Under the pieces are notes generated by a model, which saw only the letters and a program-made list of their open reading frames with translations, had not been told where the DNA came from and did no database searches. A stretch of DNA of 64,000 nucleotides from Shinella sp. SUS2 (GTDB taxonomy: Bacteria; Pseudomonadota; Alphaproteobacteria; Rhizobiales; Rhizobiaceae): assembly GCF_001262505.1 (NCBI RefSeq), contig NZ_KQ410732.1, positions 264,760-328,759 of the forward strand, read 5' to 3'. Shown piece by piece: positions 53,994-62,636 of this stretch (position 1 is its first letter; the number at the start of each line of letters is the position of its first letter). Made by a program: the position numbers and the translations under genes.

Positions 53994-54979
53994 TCCGCAC
54001 CATCGAAGACGAGTGGCGGGCAATGCAGGTAGCGGGCAACCTTGCGCTTGGCGGCGATGTCCGTCCAGACCAGTTCGACGTCGCTTGCCTTGAGGCCCGT
54101 TGCTGCGGCGATCTCCGCTGGCGGCACGGCGTTCTCCAGCCCGTAGAGGCAGATGTCCATCTTGTCGTAGGGCAGGGCGAAGTAGAACTCCTCCTGTGTC
54201 TGCGGCAGGGAATAGGTGTCGGTGGTGGGCGGACGCGACAGGATGTCGGCCGGGACGCCGAGATGGGCGGCAAGCTGGAAGACCTGCGACTTGTAGAGGT
54301 GGGCGATCGGCTTGATATCGGCGGCGCCGTCGCCGTTCTTGACGAAGAAGCCCTGGTCGTATTCCAGCCGGTTCGGCGTGCCGAGCACGGCGAAGTTCAG
54401 CCGGTCGGCGTGGTAGTACTCGAGCTGCTTGCGGGTGCGCTGCTTCATGTTCGTCGCCGCGACGATGCCGAGATAGGCATTCGCCGACAGGCGCACCTTG
54501 CGCATTTCACCGTCGGGCGCGCGCACAACGAGGGAGGAGATGTTGTAACCGCCCGTCGTCATCGGGTTGTCGAAGACGATCTTGGAGGCCCAGCCCGCCT
54601 CGTATTCCGGCACGGCCTCGCGGATGAAGGCGTCGCGGCGCGTATAACAGCCCATGGCGGCGAGCGATGGGCCGATATCCTCGACGATGCTCTCGATCCC
54701 GAAGGTTTCGGCGACGCTGCGCCCGAGGCGCAGGCTTTCCGGATCGGAATCGTTTTCCGGCATGAACAGGGCGAAGACGTTCTTTGCGCCGAGCGCCTTG
54801 ACGGCGAGCGCTGCGCAGAGGCTGGAATCGATGCCGCCGGAAAGGCCGAGCACCAGGCCGCGCTTGCGCAGGTCGAGGCGCAAGCGCTCACGCATCCAGC
54901 CGGTAATGCGTTCTACCTCTGCAGCGGGATCGAGCACGAGCGGGGCAAAGGTTGGCGTGTGGGACTTCGGCGCGATCAT
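53990..54979 (-). CDS. nadE: Ammonia-dependent NAD synthetase-like protein (NadE family)
   Basis: 329 residues, without the nitrilase-type glutaminase domain. The ATP pyrophosphatase loop is LGLSGGIDSSLCAALAVKAL; NPMTTGGYNISS, GTPNRLEYDQGFFVKNGDGA and ADIKPIAHLYKSQV match the NAD synthetase core. It is the last gene of a five-gene minus-strand set with an AMP-ligase, carrier protein and AsnB-like enzyme. It might be a normal NadE, or an amide-forming relative recruited to that pathway. Location favours the second, sequence the first. Confidence 0.82.
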   Translation of the reverse strand: MIAPKSHTPTFAPLVLDPAAEVERITGWMRERLRLDLRKRGLVLGLSGGIDSSLCAALAVKALGAKNVFALFMPENDSDPESLRLGRSVAETFGIESIVEDIGPSLAAMGCYTRRDAFIREAVPEYEAGWASKIVFDNPMTTGGYNISSLVVRAPDGEMRKVRLSANAYLGIVAATNMKQRTRKQLEYYHADRLNFAVLGTPNRLEYDQGFFVKNGDGAADIKPIAHLYKSQVFQLAAHLGVPADILSRPPTTDTYSLPQTQEEFYFALPYDKMDICLYGLENAVPPAEIAAATGLKASDVELVWTDIAAKRKVARYLHCPPLVFDGAD

Positions 54980-56502
54980 GCAGGCGATCCTGTCTTTTGG
55001 CCAGTCGTAATGGCGGGTTCGGCGGCAAGCCGGCGGCTTGCCTTGCCGGAATCGGTCTTGGGAAGGGAATCCCGGAATTCGACTTGCTTCGGGACCATGT
55101 GGTCCTCGAGATGGCGGGCGCAGAAGCGCAGCACGTCCCGTTCGGTGAGGGCCGGGTCCGAGGCGACGACCACAGCCTTGACCGCCTGCCCGAGGACCTC
55201 ATGAGGAATGCCGACGACCAGCGCTTCCGCGACGCCCGGCATGCGGGAGAGCACGTCTTCCACGGCTTTCGGCGCGACCTTCTCGCCGCGCGACTTGATG
55301 ATGTCGTCCATGCGGGAGACGAAGGTGAGGTAGCCGTCCACATCCGCGGTGAAAAGGTCGCCGGTGTGGAGGCGCAGGCCGTCCATACGCGGATCGGGCC
55401 GCAGCGCGCGGCGTGTCGCGGCCTCGTTCTGCCAGTAGCCGCGCATGACATGCGGCCCGCTGATCACCAGTTCGCCGACCGTGCCGGGCGACACAGGCGC
55501 GCCTGCCTCATCGACGACCTCGGCCCGGCCGCCCGGTATGGCGATGCCGACAGAACCGCGCCGGGCATCGATATCGCCCGGCGGCAGCCAACTCGCACGG
55601 GTGCATTCGGTCTGGCCGTACATCGAATAGAGTTTCACTTGCGGCAAGAAGGCGCGCAGCCAGTCGAGATGGGCGAGCGGCATGGGCGCGGCGGCGCTGG
55701 TGACGTAGCGCAGGCTTGCAAAGAGCGACGCGTCGAGGTCGCGCGCCTGCATCATCATGGCGGCCATGGCCGGCACGAGGGGAAATCCGGTGACGCGCTC
55801 GTCGCGGATCCTCTCGAAGATCGCCTGCGGAAAGGCGAAGGATTTCTCGATGACCAGGGTCGCACCGCAGCGCATGGCGGTGACGAGCTGGTTGAGGCCG
55901 TAGCCGAAGGACATGGGCAGCACGACGAGAATGGTGTCGGCGGCGGTGTTCTCGAGATAGGTGGTGATCGCGCGGGCAGCGGCGTCCATGTTCTCATGGG
56001 CGAGCATCACGCCCTTCGGTTCCCCCGTCGAGCCCGATGTGTAGATCAGTGCTGCGAGATCCGTGTCGGGCAGGGGGTCGGCGATGAGCGGCGCGGCATC
56101 GAGCGCTGCCTCGAAGCCACCGCCTGCCACGATGCGAGGTGTCGCGGCGATCTCTGGCGTTTCATCGAGCAGCCTTTCGAGGCGGCCTTCCACGAAAACC
56201 AGCGCGGGGGTGCAGTCGCGGGCGATCTGCGCGAGCCGTGTGCTCTTGGCCGCGGGGTTGACGGGGCAGATGACGGCACCCGCAATCCAGGTCGCGAGGA
56301 CGGCGACGGCGGTCTGCCAGCCGTTGTCCAGGAGGATGAGAACGCGGTCGCCGCGTTCGACGCCGCGTGTGCGCAGCGTCGTTGCCGTGCGTGTCGCAAG
56401 ATCGAGGAAGCGCGCGTAGCTGAGCCGCACGTCGCCCGAGACGATCGCCGTCTGGGCGCCGTCGCGGGCTGCGCTGTCCTTGAGATATTGCTCGATCCGC
56501 AT
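54976..56502 (-). CDS. Class I adenylate-forming ligase (AMP-binding)
   Basis: 508 residues from the ATG at 56502; the frame open upstream overlaps the carrier protein gene. The phosphate loop is LIYTSGSTGEPKGVMLAH, followed by YSMYGQTECT, LHTGDLF, and SRMDDIIKSRGEKVAPKAVE. The catalytic Lys is in LPKTDSGKASRR. It is of the acyl-CoA/aryl/amino-acid ligase type without condensation or thioesterase domains. Next to a carrier protein it should activate an acid and load it onto the phosphopantetheine arm. ATGA overlap with the NadE-like gene. Confidence 0.88.
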   Translation of the reverse strand: MRIEQYLKDSAARDGAQTAIVSGDVRLSYARFLDLATRTATTLRTRGVERGDRVLILLDNGWQTAVAVLATWIAGAVICPVNPAAKSTRLAQIARDCTPALVFVEGRLERLLDETPEIAATPRIVAGGGFEAALDAAPLIADPLPDTDLAALIYTSGSTGEPKGVMLAHENMDAAARAITTYLENTAADTILVVLPMSFGYGLNQLVTAMRCGATLVIEKSFAFPQAIFERIRDERVTGFPLVPAMAAMMMQARDLDASLFASLRYVTSAAAPMPLAHLDWLRAFLPQVKLYSMYGQTECTRASWLPPGDIDARRGSVGIAIPGGRAEVVDEAGAPVSPGTVGELVISGPHVMRGYWQNEAATRRALRPDPRMDGLRLHTGDLFTADVDGYLTFVSRMDDIIKSRGEKVAPKAVEDVLSRMPGVAEALVVGIPHEVLGQAVKAVVVASDPALTERDVLRFCARHLEDHMVPKQVEFRDSLPKTDSGKASRRLAAEPAITTGQKTGSPA

Positions 56503-56515
56503 GGCCGGCTTGCCG

Positions 56516-56770
56516 TCAGGCCGCCTGCTTGCGGTCGATGAAGCCGGCGATGCGCTCGATCGTGTCGAGGTTGGTCGGGACGATGTCGGCATCGGCGACC
56601 TGGATGCCGAAGCGTTCTTCAAGGAAGCCGACGAGTTCGAGGATGCCGGTGGAATCGACGAGGTCGTTGTCGATCAGCGACAGGTCGGCCGGCAGCGGAT
56701 GGCTGTCGTCGCCGAACAGGAAGTTTTCCACGATGAAGGTGCGGATTGCGGCTTTGGTCTCGTCGGACAT
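56516..56770 (-). CDS. Acyl/peptidyl carrier protein
   Basis: 84 residues. Four-helix carrier fold with the phosphopantetheine serine in DLVDSTGILELVGFLEERFG. It is not the housekeeping AcpP (no DSLD-type motif), but a specialised carrier. It sits 13 bases from the AMP-ligase and two bases from the AsnB-like gene. Confidence 0.9.
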   Translation of the reverse strand: MSDETKAAIRTFIVENFLFGDDSHPLPADLSLIDNDLVDSTGILELVGFLEERFGIQVADADIVPTNLDTIERIAGFIDRKQAA

Positions 56771-56772
56771 GG

Positions 56773-58728
56773 TCAGCTTATCCCAATGCTGGATGCAGGT
56801 TCTGTGGATCGCGCGGCGCCGGTGCCGCGCAGGAGCTCGGTGGAGAGGATGCCGATGAAGGCCGTGTTGTCGCGGAAGCCGGAGACCTGTCCGTTGCGAA
56901 CCTTCTCCTTCAGCTTGCCGACGGCCTGGACATTGAACAGCCCACCCTCGGCAAGCCGCTCCGGCGACAGCACGGTGTCGAGATAGGCCGGCGTGTGCGG
57001 GGCAGCGAAGCTCTCGCTGTCCGGCGCGCGATAGGGCTGTTTCGGGCGGTCGATGATGACCTCGGGTACGAGGCCGCGGGCGGCTTCCTTGAGAATGTGC
57101 TTTTCACGAAGGCCGAGCAGCTTCGTATCCGGGGCAAGGCCGGCGGCGAAGGCGACGACCCGGTGGTCGAGGAAGGGAAAGCGGCCTTCCACGGCATTGG
57201 CCATCATCACCCGGTCGCCCTGGCTGGACAGGATATAGCCCGGCAGCAGGAAGGCCGTTTCGAGATATTGCGCCTGGTGCAGCGGATGCCAGCGGCGGAA
57301 ATCGGCCGGCAGCTGCGCTGCAAGGTCCTCGGCGGCGTCGTAGTTGACAAGCGTCTCCTTGAGGCCGGCGGAGAAGAACAGCTTTGCCGCCGCCGTGGAG
57401 CGGAAGCGCGGGCGGTGGGAATAGAGCGGATCGTCGAGGGCTTCCGAGCCGAAGGCGAAGAAACGCGCGAGATATTCCGGCGTCTGCTGTTTGAGGCCCG
57501 GCAGATAGGGGTAGAGCCGCTGGAAGAGACGGGGGCGGTGGACGGATCCCGGTTGCCGGCCGCAGAAGCGCCGGACGCGTGCCTCACGGAAAAGGTCGTA
57601 GCCGGCGAAGATCTCGTCCGCACCCTCGCCGGTCAGCACGACCTTCATGCCGCGCTCGCGCACGCGGGCGGCAAGCAGGTGCAGCGGCACAGGGGCGGCG
57701 CGCAGGATCGGTCGCTCGATATGGCCCATCACTGCGGGCAGGTGGTGTGCGATCGCCTCCGTCGAGCATTCGACGCTGTCGGCGGCCGCATCGAGCGTGG
57801 CTGCCATCTGCCGCTGCCAGGCGCTTTCGTCGTGTTCCTCGCTGCGGAAGGTCAGGGAAAAGGTGCGAAGGCCGCGTGTCACGCTGCGCGCAGCAAGCGC
57901 GGCGATGATGGAGGAATCGATGCCGCCGGAAAGATAGGATCCGACGGGCACGTCGGCGCGCAGGCGAATGCGCGTCGCATCGGCGAGAAGCGCGCGCAGC
58001 TCCTCGACCTGGCTTTCGAACCAGCTGGCCGGCGGGACATCGCAGCGATCGGGGAAGGAGAGTTGCCACCAGGGGCGGACCGTCTGGCGGTCGCCCTCGA
58101 CGGTCATCAGGTGCCCGGGCGGCAGTTCGAAGATGTTGCGGTAGGCGGTGCGCGGCGGGATCGGGCACCAGAGCGTAAAGATCTGGTCGAGCGCCACGGG
58201 ATCGATCTCGGCGACCATGCCGGGCAAGGCCAGCAGCGCGCCGATCTCTGAGGCGAAGAACAGCGCGCCTTCGTGCCGCGTATAGAACAGCGGACGCACG
58301 CCCATGCGGTCGCGGGCAAGCACAAGCCGACGGTTCTTCGTATCGTGGATGGCGAAGGCGAAGTCACCGTTGAAGTCCGCCAGGCAGGAAGGTCCCTTTT
58401 CCGCAAAGGCCGTGAGCAGAACCTCGGTGTCCGACGTGGTGCGGAACCGGTGGCCGCGGGCCGTCAGATCGTCGCGCAGCTCCACATAGTTGAAGATCTC
58501 GCCGTTGAAGGAGAGCGCGAGCGCCCCGTCATCCGTCGCCATCGGCTGGGCGCCGTCGGCAAGGCCGACGATGGAAAGGCGCGTATGGGCAAGGCCCGCA
58601 TCGCTGCGGATGAGGATCCCTTCACCGTCCGGACCGCGATGGCGAAGCGCGGCGACCATGCGGCGCAGGTGGTCCGCCGCCCGTTCCGGCGCGATGTTTC
58701 CCCCGTAGTATCCAGCGATCCCGCACAT
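56773..58728 (-). CDS. asnB: Asparagine synthetase-like glutamine amidotransferase (AsnB family)
   Basis: 651 residues. Cys2 (MCGIAGYYGG) is the glutaminase nucleophile, with FNGEIFNYVELRDDL completing that domain (about 1-210). The synthetase domain (about 240-620) has the ATP pyrophosphatase loop GSYLSGGIDSSIIAALAA and FLLPGYILSSQGDRVMMANA. It may make asparagine, but such paralogs within carrier-protein clusters often amidate an unusual carboxylate. The start of the gene is preceded by the GNAT-like gene, four bases away. Confidence 0.88.
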   Translation of the reverse strand: MCGIAGYYGGNIAPERAADHLRRMVAALRHRGPDGEGILIRSDAGLAHTRLSIVGLADGAQPMATDDGALALSFNGEIFNYVELRDDLTARGHRFRTTSDTEVLLTAFAEKGPSCLADFNGDFAFAIHDTKNRRLVLARDRMGVRPLFYTRHEGALFFASEIGALLALPGMVAEIDPVALDQIFTLWCPIPPRTAYRNIFELPPGHLMTVEGDRQTVRPWWQLSFPDRCDVPPASWFESQVEELRALLADATRIRLRADVPVGSYLSGGIDSSIIAALAARSVTRGLRTFSLTFRSEEHDESAWQRQMAATLDAAADSVECSTEAIAHHLPAVMGHIERPILRAAPVPLHLLAARVRERGMKVVLTGEGADEIFAGYDLFREARVRRFCGRQPGSVHRPRLFQRLYPYLPGLKQQTPEYLARFFAFGSEALDDPLYSHRPRFRSTAAAKLFFSAGLKETLVNYDAAEDLAAQLPADFRRWHPLHQAQYLETAFLLPGYILSSQGDRVMMANAVEGRFPFLDHRVVAFAAGLAPDTKLLGLREKHILKEAARGLVPEVIIDRPKQPYRAPDSESFAAPHTPAYLDTVLSPERLAEGGLFNVQAVGKLKEKVRNGQVSGFRDNTAFIGILSTELLRGTGAARSTEPASSIGIS

Positions 58729-58731
58729 GGC

Positions 58732-59841
58732 TTACCCGAACCGGTCGCCGATGAGGCGCGTCCAGCCTTCGCCGGCAAGGCCGTTGAGGAATGCCTTGCC
58801 GTTCGTCATCGCCTCCAGCAGTGCGGGGTCGCGGGTATGCACGATGGTCGAGGAGGTGTGCAGGAAGGCGCATTTCTTGCCAAGCATTGCCTGCAGCAAG
58901 GCCGGCTGTGTGCGGCCGCGGATGGCGACGAGGCCACGGGCGTGCGCATTTCTTATCAGGCAATCGATGATGATGGATTCCTGGCCGGGTTCCGCCATGA
59001 TCTGGACCGTATGGCCGATACCGCCCGGGCCACCATAATAAAGGTAGGCGCCCATGGCCTTGCCGGATCGGGTCTTGACAACATGCTGAACACGTTCGCC
59101 ATGCATCGCCTTGCGCGCGGCGTGCTGCAGCATCGTTTCCAGCATCGGTCTGTCCCAGACCGGACGCAGCGGGAAATGGCTGGAAAATTGCCTGCAAAGG
59201 TTGGCAAATTCATCATCGGATACCGGCTCGTCGATGAAGGCGTCCGCCTTGCTTGCCTGCGGCGCGTAATGGGACCAGGTCTGCTTTTCGCTGCGCCGGG
59301 AAACGATGGCATCGGCGGCGCGGGCGATCGGGCGGAACAGTTTCAGGGCGGAATGGCGTCCGGCTGCGACCTCCAGCGAGAAGGCGGCCGGTTTGAGGAT
59401 GCGCAGCCATTCGAGGCTGTAGGGCGCAAGGACCGTGGCGCGCGCCTTGCGCCACATGTCGGTGGAAATCGTGTTGGACGTCTCGGTGAAGGAGAAGTCC
59501 TGGGGGCCGGAGAACACGTCGCGCAGCAGGCGCGGAGCGGCGAAAGGGTCGCTGTCCCGGTCGTCGCAGGCGAAAGTGCCGCAGTTGGCGACCTTCAGGC
59601 GGCGACCCTCGAACTCCATCTCCATCGGCAGGACACCGAGGAAACCTGAAACGCTGCCATCGGCGCGCACATGCACGCGGGAGCGCAGCTCCGGTTCTTT
59701 CTCGGAAAAGTCGATGAAGAGGGTGCGCAGATAGGTTTTCAGATCGTCGTTCGCCGGATCGGCGGTCTTGCGCAGCAGGCGCTGGAACAGGTCCGCGACC
59801 GCATCCACATCCCCTGCTTCAAATGAACGAACGCTCGACAT
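58732..59841 (-). CDS. GNAT-like acyltransferase (two tandem GNAT-type folds)
   Basis: 369 residues. VSGFLGVLPMEMEFEGRRL with FACDDRDSDPFAAPRLL, and later GAYLYYGGPGGIGHTVQIMA, look like the beta-strand core and acyl-CoA region of a GNAT-type enzyme; the C-terminal part resembles lipid-II aminoacyltransferase-like (FemAB-type) folds. It leads the five-gene cluster. A TTGACC about 80 bases upstream on the minus strand is a possible -35 box. It might join the carrier-bound acyl group to an acceptor. Confidence 0.65.
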   Translation of the reverse strand: MSSVRSFEAGDVDAVADLFQRLLRKTADPANDDLKTYLRTLFIDFSEKEPELRSRVHVRADGSVSGFLGVLPMEMEFEGRRLKVANCGTFACDDRDSDPFAAPRLLRDVFSGPQDFSFTETSNTISTDMWRKARATVLAPYSLEWLRILKPAAFSLEVAAGRHSALKLFRPIARAADAIVSRRSEKQTWSHYAPQASKADAFIDEPVSDDEFANLCRQFSSHFPLRPVWDRPMLETMLQHAARKAMHGERVQHVVKTRSGKAMGAYLYYGGPGGIGHTVQIMAEPGQESIIIDCLIRNAHARGLVAIRGRTQPALLQAMLGKKCAFLHTSSTIVHTRDPALLEAMTNGKAFLNGLAGEGWTRLIGDRFG

Positions 59842-59948
59842 CGATACCCACCCGGCCCTGTCCCATTCCGGGCCTCGTCCTGTTCTGCTTACGCGAGGAG
59901 CGTGAAGAAAAGGTCAAGAAAGCATTCTGGGTTGGTGACGTAACGTAA

Positions 59949-59980
59949 GGAGCGTGCCATGCGGCAACATGGCACGCTCC
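59949..59980 (-). terminator. Hairpin terminator after the glutaredoxin-MauE gene
   Basis: GGAGCGTGCCATG and CATGGCACGCTCC form a perfect 13-base stem with a six-base loop, nine bases past the stop on the minus strand. Only short T pairs follow, so it may be a weak or rho-aided terminator. Confidence 0.65.
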
Positions 59981-59988
59981 CCGGCAGA

Positions 59989-60771
59989 CTACATGGCGTG
60001 ACCACCGACATAACCGAGGCTGGCTGCCGCCATCCAGACCGCCATGGCGATCATCATCAGGTTCTCCGTCAGCGAGATGAAACCGAGCGGCACGTTGCTG
60101 GAGCCGCCGACGCAGGCGCATTTCAGTTCACGCTTCTCGATATAGACCGCCTTGAAGACCGACACGGCGCCGATCGTGCCGATGAAGAGCGCGATCGGGA
60201 TCGACAGCCCGTTGAGCGCGCCCGCCACCATCAGGATGCCGGCAAGACCCTCGGCATAGGGATAGATGTAGCTGTAGGGCACCCAGCGCTTGGCGAGCAG
60301 GTCGTAATTGAGGAACATGGTCGCAAAACTCTCGACATTCTGCAGCTTCAGCATGGCGAGAGCGACCATCGAGAAGGCGATGAACCATTCCGCGGCCCTG
60401 AGGGTGAAGGGCGTGCCGCTGACAGCGTAGCTTGCGGCCATTGCCATCAGCGCCGTCAGGGCGAAGAGCACGATGACGGGGCGGTAGGTGGTGGCCTTCG
60501 GATCGACGACGGGCTTGCCGAGATAGCGCCTCAGGTCGTCGTAGCCGCCGACGCGCACGTCGTCGATGAAAACCTGCGGGGTGGTGGGAACGGCGTGTTT
60601 CGCCTTGAAGGCGTCTGTTTCTCCGCGGCTCGTCAGGTGGCGGTCGTCGACCTCGTAGCCCGAGCGCTTCAGCAGGTCCTTCGCCTTCAGGCCATAGGGG
60701 CAGGTGTGGCCGGGCATCACCATGCGATAGAGGATGGCCGTGCGGCCGGCCTGATCGTTTCTGTCCAACAT
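59989..60771 (-). CDS. Glutaredoxin-MauE fusion membrane protein
   Basis: 260 residues from the ATG at 60771 (AGGAGACG upstream). The N-terminal part (about 10-95) is a glutaredoxin domain, with HTCPYGLKAKDLL in the active-site place (one Cys kept, the second replaced by Gly) and TTPQVFIDDVRVGGYDDL. The C-terminal 150 residues have four membrane helices of the MauE/DoxX type, ending LKCACVGGSS before the last helix, where a Cys pair may pass electrons. Divergent from the MerR gene and reading from its promoter. A metal or thiol stress role is likely. Confidence 0.82.
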   Translation of the reverse strand: MLDRNDQAGRTAILYRMVMPGHTCPYGLKAKDLLKRSGYEVDDRHLTSRGETDAFKAKHAVPTTPQVFIDDVRVGGYDDLRRYLGKPVVDPKATTYRPVIVLFALTALMAMAASYAVSGTPFTLRAAEWFIAFSMVALAMLKLQNVESFATMFLNYDLLAKRWVPYSYIYPYAEGLAGILMVAGALNGLSIPIALFIGTIGAVSVFKAVYIEKRELKCACVGGSSNVPLGFISLTENLMMIAMAVWMAAASLGYVGGHAM

Positions 60772-60806
60772 CTCACGTCTCCTGTCTTGTGAAATCGTTG
60801 GCAGGA

Positions 60807-60837
60807 CTATAAGTTCCGTACCATGGTACGGAGTCAA
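60807..60837 (-). promoter_or_regulatory. MerR-type promoter with 19-base spacer
   Basis: Read on the minus strand: TTGACT (60832-60837), a 19-base spacer, TTATAG (60807-60812). The spacer contains the perfect palindrome CCGTACCATGGTACGG (60816-60831). This is the classic MerR-activated layout. The arms CCGTAC/GTACGG equal those I recall from the mercury operon operator. Confidence 0.88.
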
Positions 60838-61227
60838 GCCCCTGATGAACTGACGATCGGAAAACTTGCGGCGGCAGGCAATGTCGGCGTGGAGACCGTG
60901 CGTTTCTACCAGCGCAGGGGATTGCTCGCGACGCCCAGACGCCTCGACGGTATCCGTCGATACGGGCCGGCCGATGTCAGCCGTTTGCGGTTCATCCGGC
61001 AGGCGCAGGCCGCCGGCTTCACGCTGGAGGAAATCCGCCAGCTGCTCGCACTCGATTCCGGCGAGGACAGGGCGGCAGTGCGCGTCCTGGCGGCGAAGCG
61101 CCTTGCAGAACTGGAGGCCCGGATGGCGGAGCTTCAGGAGGCACGGCTGTCGCTGCAGAAGCTTGTCTCGGAATGTGCGGTCGGCAAGACCGGCCCCTGT
61201 CCCATCCTGAAATCCTTCAAGGCCTGA
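60823..61227 (+). CDS. MerR-family transcriptional regulator (mercury-type subgroup)
   Basis: 134 residues. The DNA-binding part (about 10-78) shows LTIGKLAAAGNVGVETVRFY, GIRRYGPADVSRLRFI and the dimer helix LAELEARMAELQEARLSLQK. Two Cys in SECAVGKTGPCPIL (118, 126) match the mercury MerR pair near 117/126, but the third (Cys82) is missing. The ATG lies inside the palindrome of the divergent promoter, so the leader is very short or transcription starts just upstream. It likely senses a thiol-loving metal or oxidant and switches on the glutaredoxin-MauE gene. Confidence 0.85.
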   Translation: MVRSQAPDELTIGKLAAAGNVGVETVRFYQRRGLLATPRRLDGIRRYGPADVSRLRFIRQAQAAGFTLEEIRQLLALDSGEDRAAVRVLAAKRLAELEARMAELQEARLSLQKLVSECAVGKTGPCPILKSFKA

Positions 61228-61374
61228 GCAGTCAGCCGCTCGGACGACCGGTTTACCCGTGGCTGCCCCGGCTGGGGCCGTATGTTTTCAATCCTGTTTT
61301 TCGAATTTTCTTCTGCGGAGAGGTGACCGCGGCGGCGCATGCCTTCCTGTGTGCAGAAATGGGCATCTGGAAAA

Positions 61375-61421
61375 TTTGTAACATATATTGACGATATTAT
61401 AACGACGCTATACGTTACAAA
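61375..61421 (+). promoter_or_regulatory. Promoter framed by inverted repeats, third ABC operon
   Basis: TTTGTAACATATA (61375-61387) and TATACGTTACAAA (61409-61421) are inverted repeats with one mismatch. TTGACG (61388-61393) directly follows the first arm; the second begins with TATACG, a possible -10 box at 15-base spacing. The rest of the 231-base gap upstream shows nothing else clear. Confidence 0.55.
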
Positions 61422-61458
61422 TAGCGCTGGACGAAGAGGCGCATTCGGAGGAGAATCC

Positions 61459-62577
61459 ATGAAAACCAGGACTTTGCTGGCAGGTCTGTCAGCGATGACG
61501 ATCGCCCTTTCTCTGTCCACCGCCGCCGTGGCGAAGGACAGCTATCGCGTTGCCGTGATCCGGTGGGAGCCGAACGACATCTATTTCAACGGCGTGCAGC
61601 TCGGGCAGGAGATCGAGAGGAAGCGCATCGAGGAAAAGGATGGCGTGAAGATCGAGTTCACGGTGTTCGGCGCCAATGACGTGAGTGCGCAACGCAATGC
61701 GCTCGACGCGCAGATCGCCCGCGGCGTCGATGGCGTGCTCCTGGTTCCGTGGCGCGGCGAGGCGATGATCAAGGTGGTCGAGGACCTCGCCGCCAAGAAC
61801 GTTCCGGTCGTCGTTTCCAATGCCTTCGTGCCGAAGTCCAAGTCGACCTTCGTCGCCTTCGACAACGAGACGGCCGGCCGCAAGGGCGGCGAGGCGATCG
61901 TGAACTGGCTCGACAAGAACCGAGGCGAGAGCTGGCGCAAGCAAGAGGGCGTGATCATCGAGCTGCGCTGCATCATCACCGCATCCTTCGACATCGGCCG
62001 CAGCGCCGGCTATCATTCGGCCTTCGATCCGATCGTCAAGGACAACCCGAACATCAAGATCGAATCCCATGAGGCGGGCTGCGACGGGTCCAAGGCCCGC
62101 AAGGTCGTCGACGACATGATCTCGCGTTACGGCAAGGACAAGATCCTTGCGGTCGCCAGCATCGACGGCACGATGGGTATCGGCGGTGCGATTCCGGCCT
62201 TCGGGGCGCAGGATATGCTGAAGAAGTCGGACGATCCGGCGCATATCCCGGTCGCGACGATCGACGGCACGCAGCCGGAACTCGCAGCGGTGGAGAAGGG
62301 CGATCTCACCCACGTCTCGGTGCAGCCGGCGACGGGCGAGGGCATCGTCTCCATGCGTCTGCTCTACGACATGATGAAGAGCGGCAAGCTTCTCGACAAG
62401 TCGGCTTCCGCCGGTACCTTCCCCATCGAGGGCGAGGAGCTCTGGGCGCCGGTCGAGATCGTGCCCTCCGAGGCCTTCGACGGCGACTGGTACAAGATCC
62501 AGGCCTATTCCGTACCGGAAGACGTGCCGGCGGCCGACGCCCGCAACTGGGCGAACCAGATGAAGGCCGCGAACTGA
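61459..62577 (+). CDS. Ribose-type sugar ABC transporter, periplasmic binding protein
   Basis: 372 residues from the ATG at 61459 (GGAGGAG upstream). Signal peptide LAGLSAMTIALSLSTAAVA. Periplasmic-binding type 1 fold, with the sugar-loop segments RGVDGVLLVPWRGEAM, VPVVVSNAFVP, AFDNETAGRKGGEAIVNWL and VSVQPATGEGIVSM. It begins an operon with the ATPase downstream; the permease is outside the window. The ligand is unknown. Confidence 0.88.
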   Translation: MKTRTLLAGLSAMTIALSLSTAAVAKDSYRVAVIRWEPNDIYFNGVQLGQEIERKRIEEKDGVKIEFTVFGANDVSAQRNALDAQIARGVDGVLLVPWRGEAMIKVVEDLAAKNVPVVVSNAFVPKSKSTFVAFDNETAGRKGGEAIVNWLDKNRGESWRKQEGVIIELRCIITASFDIGRSAGYHSAFDPIVKDNPNIKIESHEAGCDGSKARKVVDDMISRYGKDKILAVASIDGTMGIGGAIPAFGAQDMLKKSDDPAHIPVATIDGTQPELAAVEKGDLTHVSVQPATGEGIVSMRLLYDMMKSGKLLDKSASAGTFPIEGEELWAPVEIVPSEAFDGDWYKIQAYSVPEDVPAADARNWANQMKAAN

Positions 62578-62587
62578 TTGAGTGCCG

Positions 62588-62611
62588 GGCGGCGGCATGT
62601 CGGCCGCCGCC
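62588..62611 (+). other. Hairpin between binding-protein and ATPase genes
   Basis: GGCGGCGG and CCGCCGCC pair perfectly around an eight-base loop in the gap after the binding-protein gene. No T run. Confidence 0.55.
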
Positions 62612-62636
62612 TTCCTTCCCGACCACGAGTAGAACC

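Noticed and set aside
54952..58251. Long plus-strand open frames across the carrier-protein cluster (also 58273-59649)
   Set aside because: They are antisense shadows of the AMP-ligase, AsnB-like and GNAT-like genes, without start signals or recognised domains.
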